From Rhodococcus sp. 06-235-1A (GTDB lineage Bacteria; Actinomycetota; Actinomycetes; Mycobacteriales; Mycobacteriaceae): 64,000 bases of DNA. Position numbers and translations under genes: made by a program. This document shows, piece by piece, positions 43,083 to 51,159 of this stretch (position 1 is its first letter; the number at the start of each line of letters is the position of its first letter). Where the stretch lies: contig NZ_NOYI01000021.1 in assembly GCF_002258785.1 (NCBI RefSeq), forward strand, positions 434,001 to 498,000. The letters run 5' to 3'. The notes beneath the pieces are model-generated. The model did not search any database and was not told the origin of the DNA. It worked only from the letters and a program-made list of their open reading frames with translations.

Positions 43083-44351
43083 ATGAGCGAGACGCTGGAA
43101 CCCCGCGCGGCGTCGACGGTATCGCGCCCTACCGTCGCGACACCGCCGAAAGAAGCGGACCGAGTGAAGACGCCGGCCCAGAAGAAGAAGGACGGCAACC
43201 TGCCCGGTAGGCAGGACTGGTCGAGTTGGCCCCTGTATCAGGCAGCCGGAGCAGGCTTTCGCGGCTACTGGTACCCGGTGGTGTTCTCGTCCAAGGTCGG
43301 CGAGCGTCCCGTACGGGTCAAGCTGCTCGGCGAGGACATCTTCGTCATCCGCGACCGCGGTGTCGTTCGAGGCATGGCCAATCGGTGCCCCCACCGCGGA
43401 GTGCCGCTGAGCTACGGGAACAAGCAGTTTCCCGGCACGATCTCGTGCGTGTACCACGGCTGGACTTTCGATCTCGAGACCGGCGACCTCAAGGCCGCCA
43501 TCACCGACGGTCCCAAGTCGCCGATCTGCGGCAAGGTCACCCAACCGACCTACCACGTCGAGGAACGACTGGGAATGGTGTGGATTTTCGTCGGCGACGG
43601 TGAAGAGCCACACCCCATCGACGAGCAGCTGCCCGAGGAACTCGTCAGCAACGCTGCCGTCATCGGATCGCGAATCATGCCGCGAGAAGGCAACTGGCGC
43701 TTCGCCTGCGAGAACGGGTACGACGAGGGACACGCGAAGTACCTGCACCGAACGGCGCTGTGGCGGCTGTTCAAGGCGATGCCGGTGTGGAACACCACCA
43801 AGATCGTCAAGCGCGGTCGCTGGATCTACCGAGTTCAGCTGGAACAGTTCTGGGATGCGGACTTCCCCGGCCTCGGCAAGTGGACCGGGAAGGCGTGGTT
43901 CAAGAGCAACCCGCCGAAGACCACCACGAACATCGGCAACACCGGTTCACACCGTGAGGTGAACCCGGTGATTGCGGCACAGGAGTTCCCGGGTTTCGCG
44001 TCGGTGAGTATGCCGGGTGTTCTGCGTATCGCCTACCCCACCTTCATTCACTACGAGTTCTACGTACCGGTGGACGAGGACAACCACCTCTACGTGGGAG
44101 TGATGGCGGATTTCCAGAAGGGGCTCAAGACCATTCCCTTCTACTTCAAGTACCTCGGAGCGGTCCGTTGGCTGTTCCACGGTCAGTTCTCCAGCCAGGA
44201 CAAGTGGATGGTCGAGGTGACCGATGCACCGCCGGAGAAGCTGTACCGGCCCGACGACTCGCTTCTGCAGTGGCGCAAGCTCGCCGAGGACACGACAGAG
44301 GATCGGATCGATGCGTTGGCCGAACAGGGCATCGACGTACCGACCCCGTAA
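43083..44351 (+). CDS. Rieske non-haem iron aromatic oxygenase, alpha subunit
   Basis: The 422-residue protein has the Rieske cluster ligands Cys102, His104, Cys122 and His125 (CPHRGVPLS and SCVYHGW). The catalytic iron site ENGYDEGHAKYLH provides His217 and His222, with a further acidic ligand expected downstream. The layout resembles the one-component alpha subunits of carbazole dioxygenase and related ring-hydroxylating or demethylating enzymes; no beta subunit gene is present. The ATG at 43083 follows GGAG; the longer frame has no Rieske character. It is first in a long operon leading to MhpB, and the ferredoxin and reductase diverge from it. It probably hydroxylates or de-blocks the ring before cleavage. 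Confidence 0.9.
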   Translation: MSETLEPRAASTVSRPTVATPPKEADRVKTPAQKKKDGNLPGRQDWSSWPLYQAAGAGFRGYWYPVVFSSKVGERPVRVKLLGEDIFVIRDRGVVRGMANRCPHRGVPLSYGNKQFPGTISCVYHGWTFDLETGDLKAAITDGPKSPICGKVTQPTYHVEERLGMVWIFVGDGEEPHPIDEQLPEELVSNAAVIGSRIMPREGNWRFACENGYDEGHAKYLHRTALWRLFKAMPVWNTTKIVKRGRWIYRVQLEQFWDADFPGLGKWTGKAWFKSNPPKTTTNIGNTGSHREVNPVIAAQEFPGFASVSMPGVLRIAYPTFIHYEFYVPVDEDNHLYVGVMADFQKGLKTIPFYFKYLGAVRWLFHGQFSSQDKWMVEVTDAPPEKLYRPDDSLLQWRKLAEDTTEDRIDALAEQGIDVPTP

Positions 44352-44393
44352 TGATCTCACCCTCTGATTCGAGCTCGACCTAAGGAGCAAAAC

Positions 44394-45347
44394 ATGTCAA
44401 TCGTGCTGGGAATCGGGGCATCTCACTCCACGTTGATGAACACCCACTGGGACAAGGTCGTTCACACCGAGCGTGCCGAGGCGTTTCGAGACGGACTCGC
44501 GACGGCCCGCGACCGCATCGTCGAAGCACGTCCGGATGTCGTGGTTCTGGTGGGATCCAATCACTTCCGGGGGTTCTGGCTGGACATGATCCCGTCCTTC
44601 ACCATGGGCGTCGGCGAGGTCGTTGCCGCCGGTGACGGCGGAACACCGAAGGGCCCGCAGAAGACCGATCCCGAATTCGCTGGTGCGTTGGCTCAGTACC
44701 TCGTCGATGCCGGCACCGAAGTCGCCATTTCGGCACGCCTGCAGATCGACCACGGTCAGTCCCACGCAATTCAGTACCTGCTCGACGGGATCGACGTCCC
44801 GGTGGTGCCGTTGGTGGTCAACGTGTTCGCCGCGCCCCTGCCGACACTTCCTCGTGTCGCCGAGCTCGGTCGCAATATCGCCGCGGCAATCGAGAGCTTC
44901 GGTGACCGCCGCGTCGTGGTCGTCGCCTCGGGCGGACTGTCACACCAGTTGCCGTGGCCCAGTGACTGGACCGCTCCCGAGGGAGAGGACGAGGAGTTCC
45001 TGGTCGAAGCCTGGTTGAACGGGCGCGGCGAATGGGAACGCTACGACAAGCGGCGACGGGAAATCATCGTCGGAGCGAAGCCGACCATATTCCCGGAATT
45101 CGACGAACAGTTTCTGCGCGATCTCGAACACGGAGATCTGCAGAAATACACACAGTGGACGTCCGAGCAGATTGCCGAAAATGCAGGAAACGGTGGCCAG
45201 GAGCTACGAACGTGGCTGATGATGGCTGCTGCTCTCGGCTTCGCGCCGGGCAAGACCCTTGCGTATTCGCCGATGCCCGAATGGTTGACGGGAATGGGCG
45301 TGGCAGTGATCGAACCCCACACCTTGCCAGGAGAGAAGAACTCATGA
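44394..45347 (+). CDS. mhpB: Extradiol ring-cleavage dioxygenase, MhpB/LigB type
   Basis: The 317-residue protein belongs to the class III (LigB) extradiol dioxygenases, with histidines at His11, His57, His120 (LQIDHGQSH) and His184 (GGLSHQLPW) at the positions of metal and catalytic ligands. Length and organisation match 2,3-dihydroxyphenylpropionate 1,2-dioxygenase (MhpB). It cleaves a catechol next to the side chain to give a 2-hydroxy-6-oxo acid. AAGGAG lies 8 bases before the ATG. It overlaps the downstream hydrolase by 4 bases, the classic cleavage-hydrolysis pair. The substrate may be a larger side-chain catechol rather than dihydroxyphenylpropionate itself. Confidence 0.9.
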   Translation: MSIVLGIGASHSTLMNTHWDKVVHTERAEAFRDGLATARDRIVEARPDVVVLVGSNHFRGFWLDMIPSFTMGVGEVVAAGDGGTPKGPQKTDPEFAGALAQYLVDAGTEVAISARLQIDHGQSHAIQYLLDGIDVPVVPLVVNVFAAPLPTLPRVAELGRNIAAAIESFGDRRVVVVASGGLSHQLPWPSDWTAPEGEDEEFLVEAWLNGRGEWERYDKRRREIIVGAKPTIFPEFDEQFLRDLEHGDLQKYTQWTSEQIAENAGNGGQELRTWLMMAAALGFAPGKTLAYSPMPEWLTGMGVAVIEPHTLPGEKNS

Positions 45348-46240
45348 CTGTCGCATCACCGGTTGCGGTCGGGAAGTCGCCCGCCGCTTCGGCACCCCCG
45401 GAAAGCCGCTTCATCGAAGCGGACGGTGCCACCTACCACTACTACGACATCGGCACCGGGCAGGACACGATCTTCCTGCACGGCGGCGGCCCAGGATGCA
45501 CCGCGTGGAGTGACTTCGGCCCCGTCGCACCGTATTTCGAGGCAGACCGACGTTGCGTGCTGGTGGATATCCTGCAGTACGGGCAGTCGGAGAAGTGCCT
45601 GATCGATGGCCCGATGTGGGACTTCCATGCGGCCAAGACGGTGGCGCTGATGGACGCACTCGGCATCGAGCAAGCCGACTTCGTCTGCAACTCGTGGGGT
45701 GGAACGATCGCCCTGAACTTCGCTGCCCTGCACCCCGAGCGTGTTCGCTCACTGGTGATCACCGGAAGTATGCCGGTGTTCTACGGTCCACTGGCACCAC
45801 TTCCCGAGCGCGGTCATCGGGGACGGACCGCACGGGACGTCTACTACGGCGGCGAAGGACCCACCCGGGAGAAGATGCGGACGCTGATCACCCGCCTGGA
45901 ATGGTGCGACCCCGATCGTCTCCCCGAGGAGACCCTGGACATGCGCTACCAGCAGAGCCTCGATCCCGAGGAAACGGCACTCGCTGCGATGTCGGACAGC
46001 CCACGCGGCGAATGGCAGGACCTGACACAGCAATTGGGCCTGATCGAGGCGCCCACCTTGTTCATCTGGGGCCGCGAGGATGCATTCCTCACGCCCGACT
46101 ATCCAATGATGCTCGCGCGCATGATCAAACGCGGCAATCTGCATGTGATGGACAACGTCTCGCACCATCTGCAGGAAGAGCGGCCCGCTGCGTACCACGC
46201 GGTGGTGTCCGGATTCTTCACTGCCAGCCAACATCCCTGA
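45344..46240 (+). CDS. mhpC: Meta-cleavage product C-C hydrolase, MhpC-like
   Basis: The 298-residue protein has FLHGGGPGCTAWSDF, the hallmark of meta-cleavage product hydrolases. Ser117 lies in the elbow VCNSWGGTIAL, the acid in WGREDAFLTPD and the histidine in NVSHHLQEERP. It splits the C-C bond of a 2-hydroxy-6-oxo-dienoate, releasing 2-hydroxypentadienoate and a carboxylic acid. The ATG sits in a 4-base overlap with mhpB; a longer open frame runs back into mhpB and is rejected. An N-terminal Ala/Pro-rich leader of about 20 residues precedes the fold. Confidence 0.9.
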   Translation: MTVASPVAVGKSPAASAPPESRFIEADGATYHYYDIGTGQDTIFLHGGGPGCTAWSDFGPVAPYFEADRRCVLVDILQYGQSEKCLIDGPMWDFHAAKTVALMDALGIEQADFVCNSWGGTIALNFAALHPERVRSLVITGSMPVFYGPLAPLPERGHRGRTARDVYYGGEGPTREKMRTLITRLEWCDPDRLPEETLDMRYQQSLDPEETALAAMSDSPRGEWQDLTQQLGLIEAPTLFIWGREDAFLTPDYPMMLARMIKRGNLHVMDNVSHHLQEERPAAYHAVVSGFFTASQHP

Positions 46241-46262
46241 TCGAGCGAACGAGGACACCGTC

Positions 46263-46406
46263 GTGAAGATTCTGTACATCCCGCTGGCCATCGGTACCGG
46301 GATCGGCGCGCTGCGCTACTTCAGCGGGCGCCTGGCCACCCACCAGCGTCTGATCCCGAACCCGTTGGCACGCGTCAACACCCAAGTACATCGCATCAAT
46401 CAATAG
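46263..46406 (+). CDS. Small hydrophobic protein (47 aa)
   Basis: A short GTG-initiated frame of 47 residues lies between the two hydrolase genes, 22 bases after the first and 30 before the second. It starts KILYIPLAIGTGIGALRY, a potential membrane helix or amphipathic segment, and ends in a basic tail (RINQ). Codon third positions are mostly G or C as in the flanking genes, and GAGG lies upstream. The start resembles DUF4235 proteins (KLLYKPLG), but it is too short to assign. It may be a small accessory protein or leader of the operon. Confidence 0.5.
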   Translation: MKILYIPLAIGTGIGALRYFSGRLATHQRLIPNPLARVNTQVHRINQ

Positions 46407-46436
46407 CACCGTATCGACTGAGTAGGAGCATCCAAC

Positions 46437-47312
46437 GTGACGCAGGAACTCGCACGAACAATTTGGACGGAACTGGCGGGGCTCGACTTCAGTGTCAGCA
46501 CCATCGACGCAGGTGGCATCCCCACCCGATCGCTTCGGGCAGGTAACGGTGCCGAGCACATCGTGTTCTTGCACGGCACCAGCGGGCACCTGGAAGCGTT
46601 CGTCCAGAACATCAAGCCGCACGCGGAGCGCTACACCGTTCACGCGATCGACATGCTCGGCCACGGGTACACCGGAAAGCCGGACTACCCGTACGAAATT
46701 CCGCGCTACCGGGATCACTTGCTCGCGTACTTCGATGCCGTCGGTATCGACAAGGCGCACATCGGCGGAGAGTCACTGGGCGGTTGGGTGGGCGGTCGGA
46801 CCGCAATCGACAACCCCGATCGTGTCGCTTCGCTGCAGATGATCGCGGCCGGTGGAACAGTGGCCAATCCGGAGGTCATGGATCGCATTCGCACGAGTAC
46901 GCGAAAGGCCGTCGAGACCGACGACGTGGAGTTGACGCGCCGTCGGATGCAGTTGCTGATGCACGATCCGGCCAACGCGAGCGAGGAATTGATCTCGGTT
47001 CGGCACACCATCTATCACCAGCCGGATTTCATCGCAGGTATCGACAATCTCCTGTCGCTGCAGAACATGGAGACTCGGCTGCGGAACATCCTCACACCCG
47101 AGGACCTCGCTCAGATCACTGTTCCCACCCTGGTCGTGTGGGGGCGCAACAACCCGTTCGGCGACATTCCGGAGGCACACGCGATGCACCAGAACATCGC
47201 CGGATCCGAGCTTCTGTTGTTCGAGAACTGCGGCCACTGGCCCCAGCGTGAGCACGCGGACGAGTACAACGCGGCCAGTCTCGCGTTCCTCGAGAAGCAC
47301 CCGATCGCATGA
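46437..47312 (+). CDS. Second alpha/beta hydrolase of the meta-cleavage operon
   Basis: The 291-residue protein has the fold markers IVFLHGTSGHLEAF, the elbow HIGGESLGGWVGG with Ser113, the acid strand LVVWGRNNPFGD and the histidine in ENCGHWPQREH. It resembles the meta-cleavage hydrolases but lacks the GGGPG motif of the first hydrolase, so it may act on a different intermediate, such as a second ring-cleavage product or an ester. AGGAG lies 9 bases before the start. It overlaps the MDR dehydrogenase gene by 4 bases. Confidence 0.88.
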   Translation: MTQELARTIWTELAGLDFSVSTIDAGGIPTRSLRAGNGAEHIVFLHGTSGHLEAFVQNIKPHAERYTVHAIDMLGHGYTGKPDYPYEIPRYRDHLLAYFDAVGIDKAHIGGESLGGWVGGRTAIDNPDRVASLQMIAAGGTVANPEVMDRIRTSTRKAVETDDVELTRRRMQLLMHDPANASEELISVRHTIYHQPDFIAGIDNLLSLQNMETRLRNILTPEDLAQITVPTLVVWGRNNPFGDIPEAHAMHQNIAGSELLLFENCGHWPQREHADEYNAASLAFLEKHPIA

Positions 47313-48295
47313 GTGCGACGATGCGCGCAGCCCGGGTGCACGCGTGGGGCGAAGCGCCGGTCGTCGAAGACGTCGACGTGCCGGTGCCGGCAGCGGGCGA
47401 GGCACTCGTCCGCGTCGAGGCCGCATCGGTAGCGCACCTCGACGTGACCGTCGCCAGTGGTGAGTTCGGAATCAAGCCGACGTTGCCGTACACCGGAGGC
47501 GTGGAGGGCAGCGGCGTCGTCGTCGAGTCCGCCGTGTTCGAGCCCGGCACCAAGGTCGTTGTGCGCGGCGGTGGCCTCGGACTGTTCAAGAACGGAACGT
47601 GGGCCGAGTACGTCGTCGTCAAGGACAAGGCTTTGGTCGAGGTGCCCCACGGTCTTTCACCCGAGGTCGCAGCGACATTCTGGGTTCCGACGACGACCGC
47701 CCGCGCTGCACTGGTCGACGTCGGTCGACTCGGTTCGTGGTTGCCCGACGTCGGCAGCGCTGCCGAGGAACACGTCATCGTGGCCGGTGCCGCCGGTGCC
47801 GTAGGCTCGATGGTCACCCAGCTGGCCCTGCGGTACGGAGCCACGGTGACGGCCCTCGTAGCCGACCGCGAGCAGGCGTCGCGGGTCCCTGACGGTGCCA
47901 CCGCATTGGTCGCCGGTGACGACGAGCAGTTCGCCGTACTCGCCGAGCAGCGCGCGGCCACCCTGCTGGTGGACACACTGGGCGGGTCGAATCTCATCGT
48001 CAGATCCCGTTGGGTGCGCCCCGGCGGCCGCGCGGTATCGATCGGATACGTCACCGGCAACGACGTGTCGATCGGGCTGTCGAACTGGCTGCTCGACGAC
48101 GTTGCGCTGTTGCCGGTCAACATGATTCGGCGCGAGCAGTCCGCGCGTGCCACGGTTCCCGAACTCGCTGCTCTGTTGGCTGCAGGAGATCTGACGCTCG
48201 ACTACGAGAGTTTCTCGTTGGACGAGACCGGGATTGCGCTCGACAAGCTCGGCGCGGGAAAGGTCCGTGGACGAGCGGTGGTCATTCCCAAGTGA
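47309..48295 (+). CDS. MDR-family oxidoreductase, quinone reductase-like
   Basis: The 328-residue protein has the medium-chain dehydrogenase layout: an N-terminal GroES-like domain (RVEAASVAHLDVTVASGEF, LPYTGGVEGSGVVVE) and a Rossmann domain (VIVAGAAGAVGSMVTQLAL). The structural-zinc cysteines and catalytic-zinc ligands of alcohol dehydrogenases are absent, placing it with quinone oxidoreductase/enoyl reductase relatives that use NADPH. It could reduce an alpha,beta-unsaturated or quinone intermediate. Its ATG and stop overlap the neighbouring genes by 4 bases each, so it is central to the operon. Confidence 0.86.
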   Translation: MSATMRAARVHAWGEAPVVEDVDVPVPAAGEALVRVEAASVAHLDVTVASGEFGIKPTLPYTGGVEGSGVVVESAVFEPGTKVVVRGGGLGLFKNGTWAEYVVVKDKALVEVPHGLSPEVAATFWVPTTTARAALVDVGRLGSWLPDVGSAAEEHVIVAGAAGAVGSMVTQLALRYGATVTALVADREQASRVPDGATALVAGDDEQFAVLAEQRAATLLVDTLGGSNLIVRSRWVRPGGRAVSIGYVTGNDVSIGLSNWLLDDVALLPVNMIRREQSARATVPELAALLAAGDLTLDYESFSLDETGIALDKLGAGKVRGRAVVIPK

Positions 48296-49620
48296 CGACC
48301 GTGAGCAGAAGGGACTCCGCCGACGAGGCCATCGAGCGCGTTCTCGCACATCTCACGCGAGAACGACTGCTCGCTGCCGTTCGGGCAATGGTGGACATTC
48401 CCAGCCCCACCGGCGGGGAAGCACCGCTGGCCGAGTGGATCACGTCGGATCTGGCCTCGGCCGGGGTCGACGCCGAGGTCCAGCGCATCGACTCGAGCCA
48501 GGCGAATGCCGTCGCGACCATCCCCGGCGGCGTCGGACCGTCCCTTCTGCTCTACGCCCCGATCGACACGTTCACCACCGGTGATCCCGCGCTGGACATC
48601 CCCGGCGCGGCCGTGTCGTGGCGGCCGGATCTCGCACCGCGGTCGGTGGTCTCGGGCGACATCGTCGAGGGACTCGGAGCCGGTAATCCCAAGGGCCACG
48701 GCGCAGTGGTGCTGGCTGTACTGCATGCGTTGCACGCAGCCGGCGTCACTCCGCCCGGAGACGTCGTGGGCGGCTTCGGAGCCGGCGGCATGCCGAGTTT
48801 CGCGGTGTCGGGAGTCGGTGCGCCGGACCGCACGAACACCGGTCACGGTGTCGGCGCGGGGTTCATGCTCGAACGTGGGTACACCACCGACTTCGCAGTC
48901 ATCGCCAAGCCCGGTTGGACGGTGCTGCACGAGGAGGTCGGGCTCGTGTGGATCGACGTGACCGTGCACGGTGGACACACTTACGTTGGCAGTCGCCACC
49001 GCATTCCGTACAGCAACGCAGTTGCGTCGGCCGGCCGCGTGGCCGTCGCCCTCGAAGACTGGCTCGAGGAATACGCACAGCGCCATCGATATTCGACGAT
49101 GACGCCCCAGGGAATTGTCTCGTCGATCAGAGGCGGCCTTCGCCGGCTCGCGGCGTCGACCCCTGCGGCAGTGACGCTTCGGCTCGATCTGAGGCTGACG
49201 ACCCGACAGACGCCGGCCACGGTGCTGCGCGAAGTTCGCGCCATGCTGGCCGGGGTGAGCGAGCAGCTCGGCGTGGAGGTGTCGGCACGAGCGGTGGCGG
49301 CCATTCCGGCGACCCACACGCCCCCCGACTCACCGGTGATTCTGGCGGCGGTCGATGCCTTCGAGACGGTCTCCGGTTCACCGCACCAGATCATCATGGA
49401 CAACAGCGGTGCCACCGACGCGAACATTCTTCGCATGCGCGGTGTGCCCACGGCTCGGGTCGGAATGCCGAAAGTGGCTGCGGTTCCCGATGGTTCGAGC
49501 ATCGACTTCACGCGTGGCATGAACCTGGTGCACGTCCGAGAGATGCAGCGGTTGGCAGAAATTCTGATCCGTACCGTGTTCCTCCTGCCCTCGAAAGACG
49601 ACAGTGCCCGAGCAGGATGA
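48292..49620 (+). CDS. M20-family amidohydrolase-fold protein with degenerate metal site
   Basis: The 442-residue protein has the two-domain fold of M20 peptidases, including the dimerisation-domain pattern VTVHGGHTYVGS and the late ANILRMRGVPTARVG. The metal ligands are altered. The GHxD region reads YAPIDTF (87-93), the DxKGG region reads GAGNPKGHG with Asn132 for Asp, the usual DEExG region reads GFGAGGMPSFA, and the later acidic ligand position reads AKPGW. So it may bind no metal or a different one, and could be a non-peptidase member. The GTG start overlaps the upstream stop, and its end overlaps the IclR gene by 17 bases. Confidence 0.8.
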   Translation: MTTVSRRDSADEAIERVLAHLTRERLLAAVRAMVDIPSPTGGEAPLAEWITSDLASAGVDAEVQRIDSSQANAVATIPGGVGPSLLLYAPIDTFTTGDPALDIPGAAVSWRPDLAPRSVVSGDIVEGLGAGNPKGHGAVVLAVLHALHAAGVTPPGDVVGGFGAGGMPSFAVSGVGAPDRTNTGHGVGAGFMLERGYTTDFAVIAKPGWTVLHEEVGLVWIDVTVHGGHTYVGSRHRIPYSNAVASAGRVAVALEDWLEEYAQRHRYSTMTPQGIVSSIRGGLRRLAASTPAAVTLRLDLRLTTRQTPATVLREVRAMLAGVSEQLGVEVSARAVAAIPATHTPPDSPVILAAVDAFETVSGSPHQIIMDNSGATDANILRMRGVPTARVGMPKVAAVPDGSSIDFTRGMNLVHVREMQRLAEILIRTVFLLPSKDDSARAG

Positions 49621-50374
49621 CTGCGCCGCACCCAGCGTCGCGAACTCGGTGCTGGGCAAAACGCGGTTGATTCTCGAAGCGTTTCGACTCGACGACGACA
49701 GCCTCACGTTGACCGAATTGGCGCAGCGCACCCAGATATCGAAAGCATCGGTACACAGGCTCAGCCGGGAACTCCTCGAATGGGGAATGCTCGAGCGGTC
49801 CGGTCTCGAATATCGCCTCGGCATGCGGGCTTTCGAGTTGGGGAGCCGCGTCCCGAGATTACGTGTTCTGCGCGACGCCGTCCGGCCGTTCATGGAGACC
49901 CTGCATCACCGGACCCACGAGACAGTGCATTTGGCGGTGCTCGACGGCCACGAAGTTCTGTACCTCGAAAAGGTCGCCGGCGGCCCCACTTCCGCCCGCC
50001 CGTCACGGATCGCGGGTCGGCTTCCGCTGCACTCGACGGCCACCGGGAAGGTGCTGCTCGCATTCGGGCAGCCGAAGCTGTTCAACGATCTGCTTGCCAG
50101 GGGCCCGCTGGAGCGGGTGACCCCGGCGACGATCGTGCTACCCGGCATGTTGGCCGAGCAACTTCGCCGAGCGAGGGCCGACGGGTACGCCTCCGAACGG
50201 GAAGAGATGACCGCAGGTTACTGCTCGGTCGCTGCGCCCATCTTCGGGCCCACCGGCCTGCTGTTGGCGGCGGTGTCGTTGACTGCGTCGGCCGCCCGAT
50301 CGGACCTGCCGCAGTTGGCCACGCTGGTGAAGTCGCTGAGCGACAACGTCTCTGCTACCGGCGTGGTCAACTGA
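49604..50374 (+). CDS. IclR-family regulator (meta-cleavage operon)
   Basis: The 256-residue protein has an IclR winged helix (ILEAFRLDDDSLTLTELAQR, SKASVHRLSRELLEWGML) and an effector domain ending in YCSVAAPIFGPTGLLLAAVSL, with ETVHLAVLDGHEVLYLEKV and GRLPLHSTATGKVLLAF as in aromatic-acid sensors. It is the last gene of the oxygenase operon, overlapping the M20-like gene by 17 bases, and converges on the enoyl-CoA hydratase. It probably senses a pathway intermediate and controls the divergent promoter at 42.9 kb. Confidence 0.88.
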   Translation: MPEQDDCAAPSVANSVLGKTRLILEAFRLDDDSLTLTELAQRTQISKASVHRLSRELLEWGMLERSGLEYRLGMRAFELGSRVPRLRVLRDAVRPFMETLHHRTHETVHLAVLDGHEVLYLEKVAGGPTSARPSRIAGRLPLHSTATGKVLLAFGQPKLFNDLLARGPLERVTPATIVLPGMLAEQLRRARADGYASEREEMTAGYCSVAAPIFGPTGLLLAAVSLTASAARSDLPQLATLVKSLSDNVSATGVVN

Positions 50375-50382
50375 CCCCTAGC

Positions 50383-51159
50383 TCATCGACCCTCGAACTG
50401 CGCAGCACGCTTGTCGAGGAACGATCCGATGCCCTCGGCGGCGTCGCGTAGCTCGAGGTTGGCCATGACGTGTTGCTCCTCGACCGCCATGGCCTCGTCG
50501 ATGGGCAGGTGTAGGCCGCGATCGATCACGGACTTCACCAAACCGATCGTGGCGGTGGGACGGTCGGCGAGTCGACGTGCTTCGCGGGCAACAACGTCCT
50601 CGAAATCGTCACCGGCGACCACGTCGACCAAGCCTTCTCGTAGAGCTTGCTCCGCCGTGAACTTGGTGGCGTCGATGATGAATCGTTTGGCCCGATGTGC
50701 CCCGACCAAGCGGGGCAGCCGTTGCGATCCACCGGCACCGGGAAAGATCCCGAGATCTGTCTCCGGAAATCCGAACATGGCCTTTGCGTGCAGGATTCGC
50801 AGGTCGCAGGCCAGCGACAGTTCGGCACCTCCACCGAGTGCATGGCCGTTCAGCGCTGCGATCACCGGTTTGGGAGCCAGTTCGAGCAAGCGTTGCACCA
50901 CCACCCATCGACGCATGTGCCGATAGGTATCGGGATCGAGTCGTTGCATGACCCGCAGATTCGCTCCACCGACGAAGATTCGGTCCTTGCCGCGAACCAC
51001 CACACATCGCACCGTCGGGTCGTCCAGCACGGTGGGAAGATGTGTGATCATCGATTCGATCAGTTCCGGATCGACGATGTTGATCGGCCCGTGGTCGATC
51101 ACCACGGTGACGATGTCGCCGTCGCGCTCGTAGCGGTGGCCGGTCGGTTCGGTACTCAT
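50383..51159 (-). CDS. Enoyl-CoA hydratase/isomerase
   Basis: The 258-residue crotonase-family protein has oxyanion segments FVGGANLRVM and GHALGGGAELSL, and catalytic glutamate positions in FGFPETDLGIFPGAGGSQRLPRL. The first is Glu, the second Gly, so the exact reaction (hydration, isomerisation or hydrolysis) is open. It is the last gene of the leftward lower-pathway operon. It acts after CoA activation by the ligase or transferase, probably on the side-chain acid released by the C-C hydrolase. The ATG at 51159 overlaps the CoA-transferase stop by 4 bases; the longer frame is out-of-family. Confidence 0.88.
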   Translation of the reverse strand: MSTEPTGHRYERDGDIVTVVIDHGPINIVDPELIESMITHLPTVLDDPTVRCVVVRGKDRIFVGGANLRVMQRLDPDTYRHMRRWVVVQRLLELAPKPVIAALNGHALGGGAELSLACDLRILHAKAMFGFPETDLGIFPGAGGSQRLPRLVGAHRAKRFIIDATKFTAEQALREGLVDVVAGDDFEDVVAREARRLADRPTATIGLVKSVIDRGLHLPIDEAMAVEEQHVMANLELRDAAEGIGSFLDKRAAQFEGR

